Shown here: one piece after another, positions 32,532 through 43,481 of the stretch
Layout: every line of letters begins with the position of its first letter
Position numbering within the stretch: the first letter of the stretch is position 1
Assembly: GCF_020687245.1 (NCBI RefSeq)
Contig: NZ_JAJEQG010000004.1
Coordinates: 80,158 to 144,157 of the forward strand
DNA: 64,000 nt
Direction: 5' to 3'
Origin: Faecalibacterium longum CLA-AA-H243
Lineage (GTDB): Bacteria; Bacillota; Clostridia; Oscillospirales; Ruminococcaceae
Made by a program: the position numbers and the translations under genes
The notes under the pieces: generated by a model
Told to the model about the DNA's origin: nothing
Database searches by the model: none
The model's input: only the letters and a program-made list of their open reading frames with translations

Positions 32532-33245
32532 TTAGCCGCCCAGATATGCGCTGCGGACACGCTCGTTGGTCAGCAGCTCAGCACCGGTGCCATCCATGAC
32601 CACGCGGCCCGTCTCGAGGACGTAGGCGCGGTCTGCCACGGAAAGGGCCATCTGTGCATTCTGCTCGACCAGCAGGATGGTCATGCCCTCTTTGTGGATG
32701 TTCTGGATGATGTCGAAGATCTCCTGCACCAGCAGGGGCGACAGACCCATGGAGGGCTCGTCCAGCATCAGCATGGAGGCGTTGCTCATCAGAGCACGGC
32801 CCATGGCCAGCATCTGCTGCTCGCCGCCGGACATGGTGCCGGCCAGCTGCTTGCGGCGCTCCTTCAGGCGGGGGAAGAGCTCAAAGACCTTCTCCTTGTT
32901 GGGAGCGATGGTGGAAGCGGGCTGGGTATAAGCGCCCATGTCCAGATTCTCTTCCACGGTCATATGCAGGAAGACATGACGGCCTTCCGGCACCTGTGCC
33001 AGACCGGCCTCGACGATTTTATGAGCGCGGACGCCCTTGATGCTCTTGCCCTTGTAGAGGACGTCGCCGGTCTTCGGGTGGAGCAGGCCGGAGATGGTCT
33101 TCAGGGTGGTGGATTTACCGGCACCGTTGGCACCGATGAGGGTGACGATCTCGCCCTCGTTCACCTCGAAGGAGACATCCTTGACTGCGTGGATGTTGCC
33201 ATAAAAGACGTTGATATTATCAACTTTCAGCAAAGTCTGTGCCAT
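32532..33245 (-). CDS. livF: Branched-chain amino acid ABC importer ATPase LivF
   Basis: The 237-residue ATPase shows Walker A (GANGAGKST), the LivF-type MSGGEQQMLAMGRALM signature, Walker B LMLDEPSMGLSP and the H-loop equivalent VEQNAQ, which replaces the usual His with Asn-Ala as is normal in LivF. It powers import of leucine/isoleucine/valine with LivG. It is the last gene of livJHMGF, 3 bases after livG, with AGGAGG before its ATG. Confidence 0.96.
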   Translation of the reverse strand: MAQTLLKVDNINVFYGNIHAVKDVSFEVNEGEIVTLIGANGAGKSTTLKTISGLLHPKTGDVLYKGKSIKGVRAHKIVEAGLAQVPEGRHVFLHMTVEENLDMGAYTQPASTIAPNKEKVFELFPRLKERRKQLAGTMSGGEQQMLAMGRALMSNASMLMLDEPSMGLSPLLVQEIFDIIQNIHKEGMTILLVEQNAQMALSVADRAYVLETGRVVMDGTGAELLTNERVRSAYLGG

Positions 33246-33248
33246 CGT

Positions 33249-34088
33249 TCAGCCCTCCTTCTTGCCCAGGTAGGCTTCGATGACCTGGGGATTGTTGCGG
33301 ATCTCGTCCGGCGTACCCTTGGCGATGATGCGGCCAAAGTTCAGCACGGCGATGCCCTCGCAGATGCCCATGACGAGGCTCATATCATGCTCGATGAGCA
33401 GGACGGCGATGTTGAACTCGTCGCGGATGCGGCGGATGGTCTCCGTCAGCTCTGCGGTCTCGGAGGGGTTCATGCCAGCGGCCGGCTCGTCCAGAAGCAG
33501 CAGCTTCGGGCTGGTAGCCAGCGCGCGCATGATCTCCAGACGGCGCTGTGCGCCGTAGGGCAGGCTGCCGGCCTGTGCATCGGCGAGGTCGGCCATGTGG
33601 AAGATGTCCAGCAGCTCGAAAGCACGTTCGGTGCAGCGCTTCTCTTCCTTCCAGTATTTGGGCAGGCGGATGAGAGAGGAGCCCAGATTGTACTTCATGG
33701 ACTCGTGGAGGCCCACCTTGATGTTGTCGATGACGGACAGGTCCTTGAACAGGCGGATATTCTGGAAAGTACGAGCCACACCCATCCGGTTGACCTGATA
33801 GGTCTTTTTGCCGGCGGTGGGCATCCCATCGATGAGGATGGAGCCGCGGGTGGGCTGGTAGACGTTGGTCAGCAGGTTGAAGACGGTGGTCTTACCGGCG
33901 CCGTTGGGGCCGATGAGGCCGGTGATCTCGTTGCGGCCGATCATCAGGTTGAAGCCGTCCACGGCGGTCAGGCCGCCGAAGTCGATGCCCAGTTCACGGA
34001 CGTCGAGGATGGGCTTCTTATCCTTGTCGCGGTCGGTCAGGAAGCCGCCGGAAGGGACGCTGTGTAACTTAGTCTGGAACTCACTCAT
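33249..34088 (-). CDS. livG: Branched-chain amino acid ABC importer ATPase LivG
   Basis: The 279-residue ATPase has Walker A GPNGAGKTT, a LivG-type long Q-loop region (ARTFQNIRLFKDLSV), signature LPYGAQRRLEI, Walker B LLLDEPAAGMNP and switch His in IEHDMSLVMGI. The C-terminal VIEAYLG is typical. The ATG at 34088 overlaps the livM stop by 8 bases and is preceded by AAGGAGG; a longer open frame of 8 extra residues has no ribosome site. Confidence 0.96.
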   Translation of the reverse strand: MSEFQTKLHSVPSGGFLTDRDKDKKPILDVRELGIDFGGLTAVDGFNLMIGRNEITGLIGPNGAGKTTVFNLLTNVYQPTRGSILIDGMPTAGKKTYQVNRMGVARTFQNIRLFKDLSVIDNIKVGLHESMKYNLGSSLIRLPKYWKEEKRCTERAFELLDIFHMADLADAQAGSLPYGAQRRLEIMRALATSPKLLLLDEPAAGMNPSETAELTETIRRIRDEFNIAVLLIEHDMSLVMGICEGIAVLNFGRIIAKGTPDEIRNNPQVIEAYLGKKEG

Positions 34089-35112
34089 GGTCTGCGCCCT
34101 CCTTGTCAGCATTCTTCTTGTGGAACAGCTCGCCGTTCATGACCTTTTCCACGATGCGGCTCATGGAGAAATCGTAGCTGCCCAGCAGTCCGCCCGGACG
34201 GAAGATCATCATCAGGACGAGCACCAGCGAGTAGATGACCATGCGGTAGCTGTCGAAGCTGCGGGTAGCCTCGGGCAGGATGGTCAGGACGGTAGCGGAG
34301 AGGATGGAACCCAGCATGGAGCCCATGCCGCCCAGAACCACCATGACCAGGATCTCGATGGACTTCATGAAGCCGAAGGTGGAGGGGTTCAGAACGCCGA
34401 TGTAGCAGGCGTACAGACCACCGGCCAGACCGGCAAAGGCAGCAGAGAAAGCGAAGGCCATGACCTTATAATAAGTAGTCTGGATGCCGCAGCTCTCGGC
34501 AGCGATCTCGTTGTCACGGATGGCGAGGACGGCACGGCCATGGCGGCTCTTCATCATGGCATGGATGAGGAAGCAGGTGATGACCACACAGAGGAAGACA
34601 TTGGCGAAGTTGGAGTACTTGGGGATGTTCTTGAGGCCCTTGGAGCCGTAGAACAGGCTGTAGCCCAGCACATCGTCGATGTTGTTCAGGGTGATGCGGA
34701 TGATCTCGCCGAAGCCCAGGGTCAGGATGGCCAGATAGTCACCGGTCAGACGAAGAGCCGGGACGCCGATGAGGACGCCAAACAGGCCGGCCATCACAGC
34801 GCCCAGTGCAAGGCCGATGGCAAAGGAAACGCCATCGGGCAGAGGGCTGTACTTGGTGAAGAGGGCGCAGGTGTAAGCACCCACGGCCATGAAACCGGCG
34901 TGGCCCAGCGGCAGCTGGCCCAGATAGCCGGTGGCCACGTTCAGGGACACGGCCAGGATGATGTTGATGCCCACGGTCATGAGCACCTTGTTCTGGTAAG
35001 TGGAGAGCATGTTGCCGGTCATGTAGGAAAGGGCCAGGAACAGCAGCACCACCAGCACGGCGTTCATGAGGTAGCGCACGGGCATTTTGAGCGTTTTGCG
35101 ATTCTTGTTCAT
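34081..35112 (-). CDS. livM: Branched-chain amino acid ABC importer permease LivM
   Basis: The permease has about 343 residues and 8-10 membrane helices. The LivM-type segment GYLGQLPLGHAGFMAVGAYTCAL lies near residue 65 and the EAA-like coupling loop GDYLAILTLGFGEIIRI near residue 125. It pairs with LivH to form the membrane channel. Two close starts (35118 and 35112) are possible; the later ATG has the better distance to GGAGG, which overlaps the livH stop codon, so the genes are tightly coupled. Confidence 0.94.
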   Translation of the reverse strand: MNKNRKTLKMPVRYLMNAVLVVLLFLALSYMTGNMLSTYQNKVLMTVGINIILAVSLNVATGYLGQLPLGHAGFMAVGAYTCALFTKYSPLPDGVSFAIGLALGAVMAGLFGVLIGVPALRLTGDYLAILTLGFGEIIRITLNNIDDVLGYSLFYGSKGLKNIPKYSNFANVFLCVVITCFLIHAMMKSRHGRAVLAIRDNEIAAESCGIQTTYYKVMAFAFSAAFAGLAGGLYACYIGVLNPSTFGFMKSIEILVMVVLGGMGSMLGSILSATVLTILPEATRSFDSYRMVIYSLVLVLMMIFRPGGLLGSYDFSMSRIVEKVMNGELFHKKNADKEGADHE

Positions 35113-35125
35113 CTTCATGCCCTCC

Positions 35126-36004
35126 TTACACCTTTTCCTGCACCTTGCGGCCAAGGAAGCCCGTGGGCTTGAACAGCAGCACGATGATGAGGATGGCGAA
35201 CGTGACGGCGTCCTTCCAGGCAGACAGGCCGATGGCGGAGACGAAGCACTCGCACAGGCCGATGACGATGCCGCCGACCATTGCGCCCGGGATGGAGCCG
35301 ATGCCGCCCAGAACGGCGGCGACGAAGGCTTTCAGGCCCAGCATGGAGCCCATGGTGGGAGTGGCCTGCGGGTAGGAGCAGCAGTACAGCACCGAGCCGA
35401 TGCCGGCCAGTGCAGAGCCGACCGCGAAGGTAAAGGAGATGGTGCTGTTGACGTTGATGCCCATCAGGCGGGCAGCGTCCATATCCTCAGAGACGGCGCG
35501 CATGGCCTTGCCAAGCTTGGTCTTCTGGACGAGGAAGGTCAGCACCAGCATGGACAGCACGGTGACCACCAGCGTGATGATGGAGGTCAGGCCCAGAGGC
35601 ACTTTGCCCAGATAGAAGGTCTTGTTGTCGTAGTAAGACGGGATGACCTTTGCGCCCGAGCCCATGACCAGCTCAGCCGTGTACTCGAGGAAGAACGACA
35701 CGCCGATGGCCGTGATGAGCAGAGAGATACGGGGTGCGCTGCGCAGCGGGGTGTAGGCGATCTTTTCGATGACTACGCCCAGCAGCGTACAGGTGAGGAT
35801 GGTGGCACAGACCGCCGTGACCGGGCCGAGGCCCAGCTGGTTCATGACGAACCAGGACATGTACGCGCCCACCATGATAACGTCGCCGTGGGCAAAGTTC
35901 AGCAGCAGGATGATGCCGTACACCATGCTGTAGCCCAGTGCGATCAGTGCATAGATGCTGCCCAGCGACAAGCCGTTGATGAGCTGGCTGAAAAACACTG
36001 TCAT
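35126..36004 (-). CDS. livH: Branched-chain amino acid ABC importer permease LivH
   Basis: The 292-residue permease has about 8 helices. It begins FFSQLINGLSLGSIYALIALGYSMVYGI and includes NFAHGDVIMVGAYM, both hallmarks of LivH. The coupling motif is near KAMRAVSEDMDAARLMGI. The ATG at 36004 is preceded by AGGAAG; upstream in-frame starts have no signal. A hairpin between livJ and livH probably lowers expression of the membrane and ATPase genes relative to the binding protein. Confidence 0.95.
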   Translation of the reverse strand: MTVFFSQLINGLSLGSIYALIALGYSMVYGIILLLNFAHGDVIMVGAYMSWFVMNQLGLGPVTAVCATILTCTLLGVVIEKIAYTPLRSAPRISLLITAIGVSFFLEYTAELVMGSGAKVIPSYYDNKTFYLGKVPLGLTSIITLVVTVLSMLVLTFLVQKTKLGKAMRAVSEDMDAARLMGINVNSTISFTFAVGSALAGIGSVLYCCSYPQATPTMGSMLGLKAFVAAVLGGIGSIPGAMVGGIVIGLCECFVSAIGLSAWKDAVTFAILIIVLLFKPTGFLGRKVQEKV

Positions 36005-36068
36005 GGATGGATACTTCCTTTCTTTCCGGCGCTGTTGCACGCCTTATGTGGGGATACACTTTTTTACC

Positions 36069-36114
36069 AAAAAAGCGGAGATCACCGGGGCAATACTGTT
36101 CCGGCGTTCTCCGC
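36069..36114 (-). terminator. Attenuating hairpin between livJ and livH
   Basis: GCGGAGA...CCGG arms (36075-36088 and 36101-36114) form a stem with a central mismatch, followed on the minus strand by TTTTTT. It is in an operon, so a leaky terminator or mRNA-stabilising stem for livJ is the likely role. Confidence 0.75.
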
Positions 36115-36185
36115 AGTCGGGTCAATTTACGATCATTCGGATCTCAGCGGCGCTTCCATCACCGGTCGATGGAAGAAAGCTGGGA

Positions 36186-37406
36186 TCAGAACATTTCCTT
36201 CAGCACCGGCTTGCCGTCCACATAGGTCAGGATAGCAGTCTGCTTGACGGGGTCGTGATGCTCGTCGAAGGTGAAGGTGCCGGTAATGCCGTCGATGGTG
36301 CCGGAGGCAATGGCATCGATGACAGCCTGCTTGTAATCGTCGGTGCCAGCCTCGAGACCGGCATCCTCAGCAGCCTGCAGGCCGTAGACGACGGTCTTTG
36401 CTGCATCGTAGCCCAGAGGAGAGAAGCCGTTGGGGTACTCCTCACCGTACTCTGCCTTGTAGGCATCCTCAAACTCGGCGTTGGAGCCCTTTGCGTAGTT
36501 CGCGCAGAAGTAAGTGTCCTTCAGCTGATCGTTGGTGGCGTAGCCTTCCAGACCATCCCAGCCGTCGCCGCCCAGGAACGGAACGGTCAGGCCGACGCTC
36601 TCAGCCTGAGACAGGATCTGGCCCACTTCCTCGTAGTAGTTGGGGCAGAAGACGGTCTCGGGGTCCTTGCCGAGGATGGTGGTCAGCTGAGTCTTGAAGT
36701 CCACGTCGCCCTCAGAGTAGCTCTCCTGATCGACGATGGTGCCGCCCAGAGACTCGAACTCGTTGACGAAGTTCTCTGCCAGACCCTCGTTGTAGTCAGC
36801 ACCCTTCTTGAAGATGACGGCTGCCTTGGTGTAGCCCAGCTTCTGGTATGCGTAGTCAGCCATCTTGATGCCCTGGAACGGGTCGGTGAAGGTGGCACGG
36901 AAGACGTTTGCGTTCACGGTATCGGTCTCGGCATCGTAGGTGACAGCCTCAGCGGTAGCGGAAGCGGTGACCATGGGCATATTGTAGTCTGCGCTCTCAG
37001 CAACGACTGCCAGAGTCGGGGTGGTGGTAACGTCGCCGATCAGAGCGGTCATGCCCTCGTCCACCATCTTGGTGAAGCAGTTGACAGCCTGCGTAGCGTC
37101 GCCCTGCTCGTCCTCGGTGAGGATCTCGATCTGCTTGCCGTTGATGCCGCCGTTGGCGTTGACCTGCTTCAGGTACAGGGTAGCACCGTTGACAACAGCC
37201 TGACCGTAAACGGAGACGTTGCCGCTCAGGGGACCCATAACGCCGACCTTGATGGTGTCGCCGGAAGCAGCTGCTGCGGTAGAACCGGAAGCGGCAGCAG
37301 TGGAAGCTGCGGTGCTGGAAGAGCCGCCGCAGGCAGTCAGAACACCGGCAGCAGCCACGACACCGGCAGCAGCCAGAAAGTTACGACGAGAGATCATGTT
37401 TTTCAT
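36186..37406 (-). CDS. livJ: Branched-chain amino acid substrate-binding lipoprotein LivJ-type
   Basis: The 406-residue receptor starts with a signal of mixed type: SRRNFLAAAG (twin-Arg like) and lipobox LTAC, so Cys26 is the likely lipidated residue. A Ser/Ala/Thr linker follows, then a type I periplasmic-binding fold (IKVGVMGPLSGNVSVYGQAV to the end). It delivers amino acids to LivHMGF outside the membrane. Substrate preference within the Leu/Ile/Val family, or a related ligand, cannot be read. AGGAGG lies upstream of the ATG and a promoter at 37545-37573 drives it. Confidence 0.94.
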   Translation of the reverse strand: MKNMISRRNFLAAAGVVAAAGVLTACGGSSSTAASTAAASGSTAAAASGDTIKVGVMGPLSGNVSVYGQAVVNGATLYLKQVNANGGINGKQIEILTEDEQGDATQAVNCFTKMVDEGMTALIGDVTTTPTLAVVAESADYNMPMVTASATAEAVTYDAETDTVNANVFRATFTDPFQGIKMADYAYQKLGYTKAAVIFKKGADYNEGLAENFVNEFESLGGTIVDQESYSEGDVDFKTQLTTILGKDPETVFCPNYYEEVGQILSQAESVGLTVPFLGGDGWDGLEGYATNDQLKDTYFCANYAKGSNAEFEDAYKAEYGEEYPNGFSPLGYDAAKTVVYGLQAAEDAGLEAGTDDYKQAVIDAIASGTIDGITGTFTFDEHHDPVKQTAILTYVDGKPVLKEMF

Positions 37407-37496
37407 AAGTCTATATCCTCCTGATATTTGGAAGCGTTCGTGTTATTTGCAGCCATCGCGCGCGGCCCATGAGCCAGTGTCCCGAAAAGCTGTTAA

Positions 37497-37535
37497 GGAA
37501 GCAGTGCTCCCTTCCCTCAAAGCAGCTCTGCTTCC
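37497..37535 (-). promoter_or_regulatory. Leader RNA of livJ with two mutually exclusive stems
   Basis: In the 5' leader, GGAAGCAG (minus-strand reading, 37535-37528) can pair with CTGCTT at 37525-37520 or with CTGCTTCC at 37504-37497. The two pairings exclude each other. No T-run or known riboswitch core is seen, so a control role is only suggested. Confidence 0.4.
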
Positions 37536-37544
37536 TTGAGTCTT

Positions 37545-37573
37545 ATTATAAGCACTTCGGTGCAAGTCCGCAA
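37545..37573 (-). promoter_or_regulatory. Promoter of the liv operon
   Basis: Minus-strand TTGCGG and TATAAT separated by 17 bases, giving a leader of about 130 bases before livJ. Confidence 0.7.
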
Positions 37574-39173
<1,600 letters not shown>

Positions 39174-39190
39174 CTCAGACTCTGCGACAG

Positions 39191-39231
39191 GAGCGCCAGT
39201 CCCGGCTTTGCCGGAGCTGGCGCTCTTTTTT
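39191..39231 (+). terminator. Terminator of eno
   Basis: GAGCGCCAG/CTGGCGCTC outer stem and CCGGC/GCCGG inner stem are followed by T6. Confidence 0.93.
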
Positions 39232-39248
39232 GTCATTTCCATGTCAAT

Positions 39249-39325
39249 TTGTCTAAAGTATACAAGAAAAAACATTAAAACTCAGCAAATCGACTATTGC
39301 CAATTCGCAACTGATATATTAGAAT
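39249..39325 (+). promoter_or_regulatory. Promoter of uxuAB with an upstream dyad
   Basis: TTGCCA (39297-39302) and TAGAAT (39320-39325) are 17 bases apart. About 35 bases upstream lies TTGTCTAAAGTATACAA (39249-39265), of the form TTGTnTAn3TAnACAA. This resembles operators of GntR-type sugar-acid regulators (for example the GTATACAAG core), so the FCD-GntR protein at 18414 is one candidate. Confidence 0.55.
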
Positions 39326-39393
39326 ATAAGTGAGAGAGCGAGGCACTCCTGCCGCGCATAAACGCAAAGCAATATGAACGGAGGACATCCACT

Positions 39394-40494
39394 ATGCCTA
39401 TGAAAATGGGTTGGCGCTGGTATGGCGAGGGCAACGACCCCGTCACCCTCAGCGACATCAAGCAGATCCCCGGCGTGACCAGCATCGTCTGGGCGCTGCA
39501 CAACAAGATGCCCGGCGAGATCTGGGAGATCGACGAGATCCAGAAGGTCGCAGACCAGATCCACGCTTACGGCTTCGACATGGACGTTGTCGAGTCTGTC
39601 AACGTCCACGACGACATCAAGATCGGCCTGCCCACCCGCGATAAGTACATCGAGAACTACAAGCAGTGCATCCGCAACCTGTCCAAGTTCGGTGTCAAGG
39701 TCATCTGCTACAACTTCATGCCCATCTTCGACTGGACCCGCACCGACCTGTTCCACCCCGTCGGCGACGGCTCCACCGCACTGTTCTACGAGAAGGACAA
39801 GATCAAGGGCGACTACAAGTCCATGGCCGAGTACATCATGTCCTTCACTGAGAAGTACAACATGACCTTCCCCGGCTGGGAGCCGGAGCGCATGGCAAAG
39901 CTGGACGAGCTGTTCAAGGCCTACGCCCCTGTCACCAAGGAAAAGCTCTGGGAGAACCTGAAGTACTTCCTCGAAGCCCTGATGCCCACCTGCCGTGAGT
40001 GCGACATCAAGATGGCCATCCACATGGACGACCCCCCTTGGGACATCTTCGGCCTGCCCCGCCTGCTGGTGGATGCCGAGAGCATCGACCGCTTCCTGAG
40101 CATGGTGGACGACGAGTACAACTGCCTGACCCTCTGCTCCGGCAGCCTGAACGCCAACCCCAACAACAATGTGGCTGAGATCGTCCGCAAGCACTGCGAC
40201 CGCATCGCATTCGCACACATCCGCAACATCCATCACTTCCCCAACGGCGACTTCTCCGAGGCTGCCCACCGCGACTGCTGCGGCGAGACCGGCATCATCG
40301 AGATCCTGCGCGCCTACCATGACTGCGGCTTCGAGGGCTACATCCGCCCCGACCATGGCCGTCAGCTGTGGGAGGAAGGCCCCGGCAGCTGCCGCCCTGG
40401 CTACGGCAAGTATGACCGTGCGCTGGGCATCCAGTATATGCTGGGCGTCTGGGACCTGCTGGACCGTCTGGACGAAGAGAAGAAGAAGGGCTGA
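39394..40494 (+). CDS. uxuA: D-mannonate dehydratase
   Basis: The 366-residue TIM-barrel enzyme dehydrates D-mannonate to 2-keto-3-deoxygluconate in hexuronate breakdown. UxuA features include MGWRWYGEGNDPVTL at the start, KVICYNFMPIFDWTRTDL near residue 105, the metal ligands in MAIHMDDPPW, LCSGSLNANPNN, HIRNIH and RPDHGRQLW. Length is usual for the family. GGAGG precedes the ATG. It is followed by uxuB after 6 bases. No uronate isomerase, KDG kinase or aldolase gene is present within the window. Confidence 0.96.
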   Translation: MPMKMGWRWYGEGNDPVTLSDIKQIPGVTSIVWALHNKMPGEIWEIDEIQKVADQIHAYGFDMDVVESVNVHDDIKIGLPTRDKYIENYKQCIRNLSKFGVKVICYNFMPIFDWTRTDLFHPVGDGSTALFYEKDKIKGDYKSMAEYIMSFTEKYNMTFPGWEPERMAKLDELFKAYAPVTKEKLWENLKYFLEALMPTCRECDIKMAIHMDDPPWDIFGLPRLLVDAESIDRFLSMVDDEYNCLTLCSGSLNANPNNNVAEIVRKHCDRIAFAHIRNIHHFPNGDFSEAAHRDCCGETGIIEILRAYHDCGFEGYIRPDHGRQLWEEGPGSCRPGYGKYDRALGIQYMLGVWDLLDRLDEEKKKG

Positions 40495-40500
40495 TATATC

Positions 40501-42087
40501 ATGAAGCTGACTGATATTAAGAACGGCAATCTGTCCGCCGAGTGGGCAGAAAAGGGCTACGAGCTGCCCAAGTTCGACGTTGAGGCCGTCAAGGCCAAGA
40601 CCCACGCAGAACCCACCTGGGTCCACTTCGGTGCCGGCAACATCTTCCGCGCATTCCCGGCTGCCATCCTGAACGACGCCCTGAACAGCGGCAAGTATGA
40701 CCGCGGCGTCATCGTGGCCGAGAGCTTCGACTACGAGATCATCGACAAGGCTTATCAGCCTTACGACAACCTGAGCCTGCTGGTCTGCCTGAAGTCCACC
40801 GGCGACATCGAGAAGAAGGTCATCGCCTCCGTCACCGAGAGCCTGAAGGCTGACTACTCCTTCGGCGCTGACTGGGCTCGTCTGGTCGAGATCTTCCAGG
40901 CACCCAGCCTGCAGATGATCTCCTTCACCATCACCGAGAAGGGCTACGGCGTCGCTCCTGCTGACCTCGAGCGCGGCCTGACCCCCGTTCTGGCCATGGG
41001 CAAGGTCACTGCTCTGCTGTACGAGCGTTTCAAGGCCGGCAAGCTGCCCCTGACCGTCCAGAGCATGGACAACTGCTCTCACAACGGCGATAAGGTCAAG
41101 GCCGCAGTCTTTGCCTACGCTTCCAAGTGGGTCGAGCAGGGCCTGGTCCCCGCCGAGTTCCTGGCCTACGTCAAGGACGAGACCAAGATCACCTTCCCCT
41201 GGAGCATGATCGACAAGATCACTCCCCGCCCGGATGCCAAGGTCCAGAAGATGCTGGCTGACGACGGTTTTGAGGACAACTACACCATCGTCACCGAGAA
41301 GCACACCTTCACCGCTCCCTTCGTCAACGCCGAGGAGACCCAGTACCTCTGCATCGAGGACCACTACACCAATGGCCGTCCTCCGCTGGAGCTGGGCGGT
41401 GTCCTCTACTGCGACCGCGAGACCGTCGATAAGATCGAGAAGATGAAGGTCTGCACCTGCCTCAACCCCCTGCACACCGCCATGTCCATCTACGGCTGCA
41501 TGCTGGGCTACACCCTCATCTCCGCTGAGATGGCTGATGAGGATCTGCGCAGCTTCATCCAGAAGATCGGCTACATCGAGGCGATGCCCGTCGTCGTTGA
41601 CCCCGGCGTTCTGAACCCCTACGAGTTCATCGGCGCTGTCATCAACCGCCGTCTGCCCAACCCCTTCATGCCCGACGCTCCTCAGCGTATCGCCACCGAT
41701 ACCTCCCAGAAGCTGGCCATCCGCTTCGGCGAGACCATCAAGGCTTACGAGGCGCGCGGTCTGGACAAGTCCAACCTCGTGCTGATCCCGCTGGTGCTGG
41801 CAGGCTATGCCCGCTACCTGAAGGGTATCGACGACAACGGTCAGCCCTTCGAGATCTCCACTGACCCGCTGCTGGCTGAGCTGCAGGCCATCGTGGCTCC
41901 CCTGAAGGTGGAAGCCGGCGAGCAGGACTTCTCCTGCCTGAAGGCTCTGTACAGCCGCACCGACGTCTTCGGCGTGGACCTGTACGCCGTCGGTCTGGGC
42001 GAGAAGATCGAGTCCATGGCCAAGGAGCTGTTCGCAGGCCCCGGCGCTGTCCGCGCTACCCTGCACAAGTACGTCAAGGCCCGCTGA
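40501..42087 (+). CDS. uxuB: D-fructuronate/D-mannonate oxidoreductase (mannitol dehydrogenase family)
   Basis: The 528-residue enzyme reduces D-fructuronate to D-mannonate with NADH, feeding UxuA. The Rossmann part has VHFGAGNIFRAFPA near residue 42; the C-terminal helical domain carries the catalytic Lys-centred region (around PRPDAKVQKM and CLNPLHTAMSIYGCMLGY). It is longer than E. coli UxuB and belongs to the Firmicute long-form group. Codon bias is strong, suggesting high expression. Two hairpins follow. Confidence 0.92.
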   Translation: MKLTDIKNGNLSAEWAEKGYELPKFDVEAVKAKTHAEPTWVHFGAGNIFRAFPAAILNDALNSGKYDRGVIVAESFDYEIIDKAYQPYDNLSLLVCLKSTGDIEKKVIASVTESLKADYSFGADWARLVEIFQAPSLQMISFTITEKGYGVAPADLERGLTPVLAMGKVTALLYERFKAGKLPLTVQSMDNCSHNGDKVKAAVFAYASKWVEQGLVPAEFLAYVKDETKITFPWSMIDKITPRPDAKVQKMLADDGFEDNYTIVTEKHTFTAPFVNAEETQYLCIEDHYTNGRPPLELGGVLYCDRETVDKIEKMKVCTCLNPLHTAMSIYGCMLGYTLISAEMADEDLRSFIQKIGYIEAMPVVVDPGVLNPYEFIGAVINRRLPNPFMPDAPQRIATDTSQKLAIRFGETIKAYEARGLDKSNLVLIPLVLAGYARYLKGIDDNGQPFEISTDPLLAELQAIVAPLKVEAGEQDFSCLKALYSRTDVFGVDLYAVGLGEKIESMAKELFAGPGAVRATLHKYVKAR

Positions 42088-42123
42088 TCTAAGCGTCCCC
42101 TGACTTCATAAGCCATTTCCGCG

Positions 42124-42161
42124 CCCATGCTGCGTTTTGCTTTGCCGCAGCATGGGTTTTT
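42124..42161 (+). terminator. Terminator of uxuAB
   Basis: CCCATGCTGCG/CGCAGCATGGG stem with an 11-base loop followed by TTTTTATT. Confidence 0.93.
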
Positions 42162-42183
42162 ATTATATCTTTTTTCGGCACAG

Positions 42184-42219
42184 GAAAAGCCGCCGGGCCT
42201 TACGGCCCGACGGCTTTTC
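42184..42219 (-). terminator. Terminator of the UgpC-type ATPase gene
   Basis: 16-base arms GAAAAGCCG.CGGGCC/GGCCCG.CGGCTTTTC with one mismatch and a 4-base loop; the arm itself gives the T4 tract on the minus strand. Confidence 0.85.
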
Positions 42220-42259
42220 TTATGATAGGAGGATCAAAAATGATCGTAGACTATCTTAT

Positions 42260-43375
42260 TCAGTTCAGGATGGTCTGCTCGGTCTCGACGTCGAACAGGT
42301 GGACCTTGTGGGGATCGAAGGCAACGCGGACGGTGTCTCCGTTGCGGGCCTTGGAGGTGGGAGCGACGCGGGCGGTCATCTTGTTGCCCTTGTACTCCAG
42401 ATACAGGTAGATCTCAGCGCCCATCATCTCAGAGACATCGACCTTAGCATCCAGCTGGCAGTCGGTGTGCTTTGCCATGAACTCGGGCTCATCGTCGATG
42501 TCCTCGGGACGGATGCCCATCTTGACCTTCTTGCCGACGTAGGAATCCAGCTTGCTGTCAGCGGTCTTCTCCTTGGGCAGGGGGATGAGGTCGCCGCCCA
42601 GATCGACGCTGTACTGGTCGCCCTTCTTGACGATGGTGCCGTCCAGGAAGTTCATCTGGGGGCTGCCGATGAAGCCTGCGACGAACATGTTGCAGGGCAT
42701 ATCGTACAGGTTCTGCGGGGTATCGACCTGCTGGATGATGCCGTCCTTCATGACAACGATACGGTCGCCCATGGTCATAGCCTCGGTCTGGTCGTGGGTA
42801 ACGTAGATGAAGGTGGTAGCCAGCTTCTTGTGCAGCTTGATGATCTCGGTGCGCATGGAGGTACGCAGCTTAGCGTCCAGGTTGGACAGAGGCTCGTCCA
42901 GCAGGAAGACTGCCGGGTTACGGACCATTGCACGGCCCAAAGCGACACGCTGGCGCTGACCACCGGACAGAGCCTTGGGCTTGCGGTCCAGCAGGTGCTC
43001 GATCTCCAGGATCTTAGCAGCCTCGTGGACGCGGCGGTCGATCTCGTCCTTCGGGGTCTTGCGCAGTTCCAGACCGAAAGCGATGTTCTTGTAGACGGTC
43101 ATGTGGGGGTACAGAGCGTAGCTCTGGAAGACCATGGCGATGTCGCGGTCCTTCGGGGGAACGTCGTTGATGAGGCGGCCGCCGATGTACATCTCGCCCT
43201 TGGAGATCTCCTCCAGACCGGCGATCATGCGCAGGGTGGTGGACTTACCACAGCCAGAGGGGCCGACGAAGATGATGAATTCCTTGTCCTGGATCTCCAG
43301 GTTGAAATCGGTGACGGAAGGAGCCGTAGCACCGGGGTAGATCTTGTAGATATGCTGGCAGCTGATAGAAGCCAT
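42260..43375 (-). CDS. ugpC: Sugar ABC importer ATPase, UgpC/MsmK type (orphan)
   Basis: The 371-residue ATPase has Walker [11 protein letters not shown]-loop [14 protein letters not shown], signature [14 protein letters not shown], Walker [14 protein letters not shown] and switch His [10 protein letters not shown]-terminal MalK/TOBE regulatory domain (~240-371) follows. Such proteins (MsmK, MsiK) often energise several CUT1 sugar importers whose operons have no ATPase of their own. No permease or binding-protein gene adjoins it, which fits this shared role. GGAGG lies before the ATG. Confidence 0.93.
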   Translation of the reverse strand: MASISCQHIYKIYPGATAPSVTDFNLEIQDKEFIIFVGPSGCGKSTTLRMIAGLEEISKGEMYIGGRLINDVPPKDRDIAMVFQSYALYPHMTVYKNIAFGLELRKTPKDEIDRRVHEAAKILEIEHLLDRKPKALSGGQRQRVALGRAMVRNPAVFLLDEPLSNLDAKLRTSMRTEIIKLHKKLATTFIYVTHDQTEAMTMGDRIVVMKDGIIQQVDTPQNLYDMPCNMFVAGFIGSPQMNFLDGTIVKKGDQYSVDLGGDLIPLPKEKTADSKLDSYVGKKVKMGIRPEDIDDEPEFMAKHTDCQLDAKVDVSEMMGAEIYLYLEYKGNKMTARVAPTSKARNGDTVRVAFDPHKVHLFDVETEQTILN

Positions 43376-43439
43376 AAAGCTTTTTCCTCCATTGATGTTG
43401 TTGCACTCAAAGGCTCAGCTTGACGATGAGCCGTTTCAT

Positions 43440-43481
43440 TGCTATTATAATAGCAGATTATTTTGTGTTATAAAATAGCAT
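43440..43481. promoter_or_regulatory. Palindrome and repeat in the divergent ugpC/AraC promoter region
   Basis: TGCTATTATAATAGCA (43440-43455) is a perfect 16-bp palindrome containing TATAAT on both strands. A second TTATAAAATAGCA copy of its right part lies at 43469-43481. Together they resemble paired operator half-sites for the AraC-type protein next door. Confidence 0.45.
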
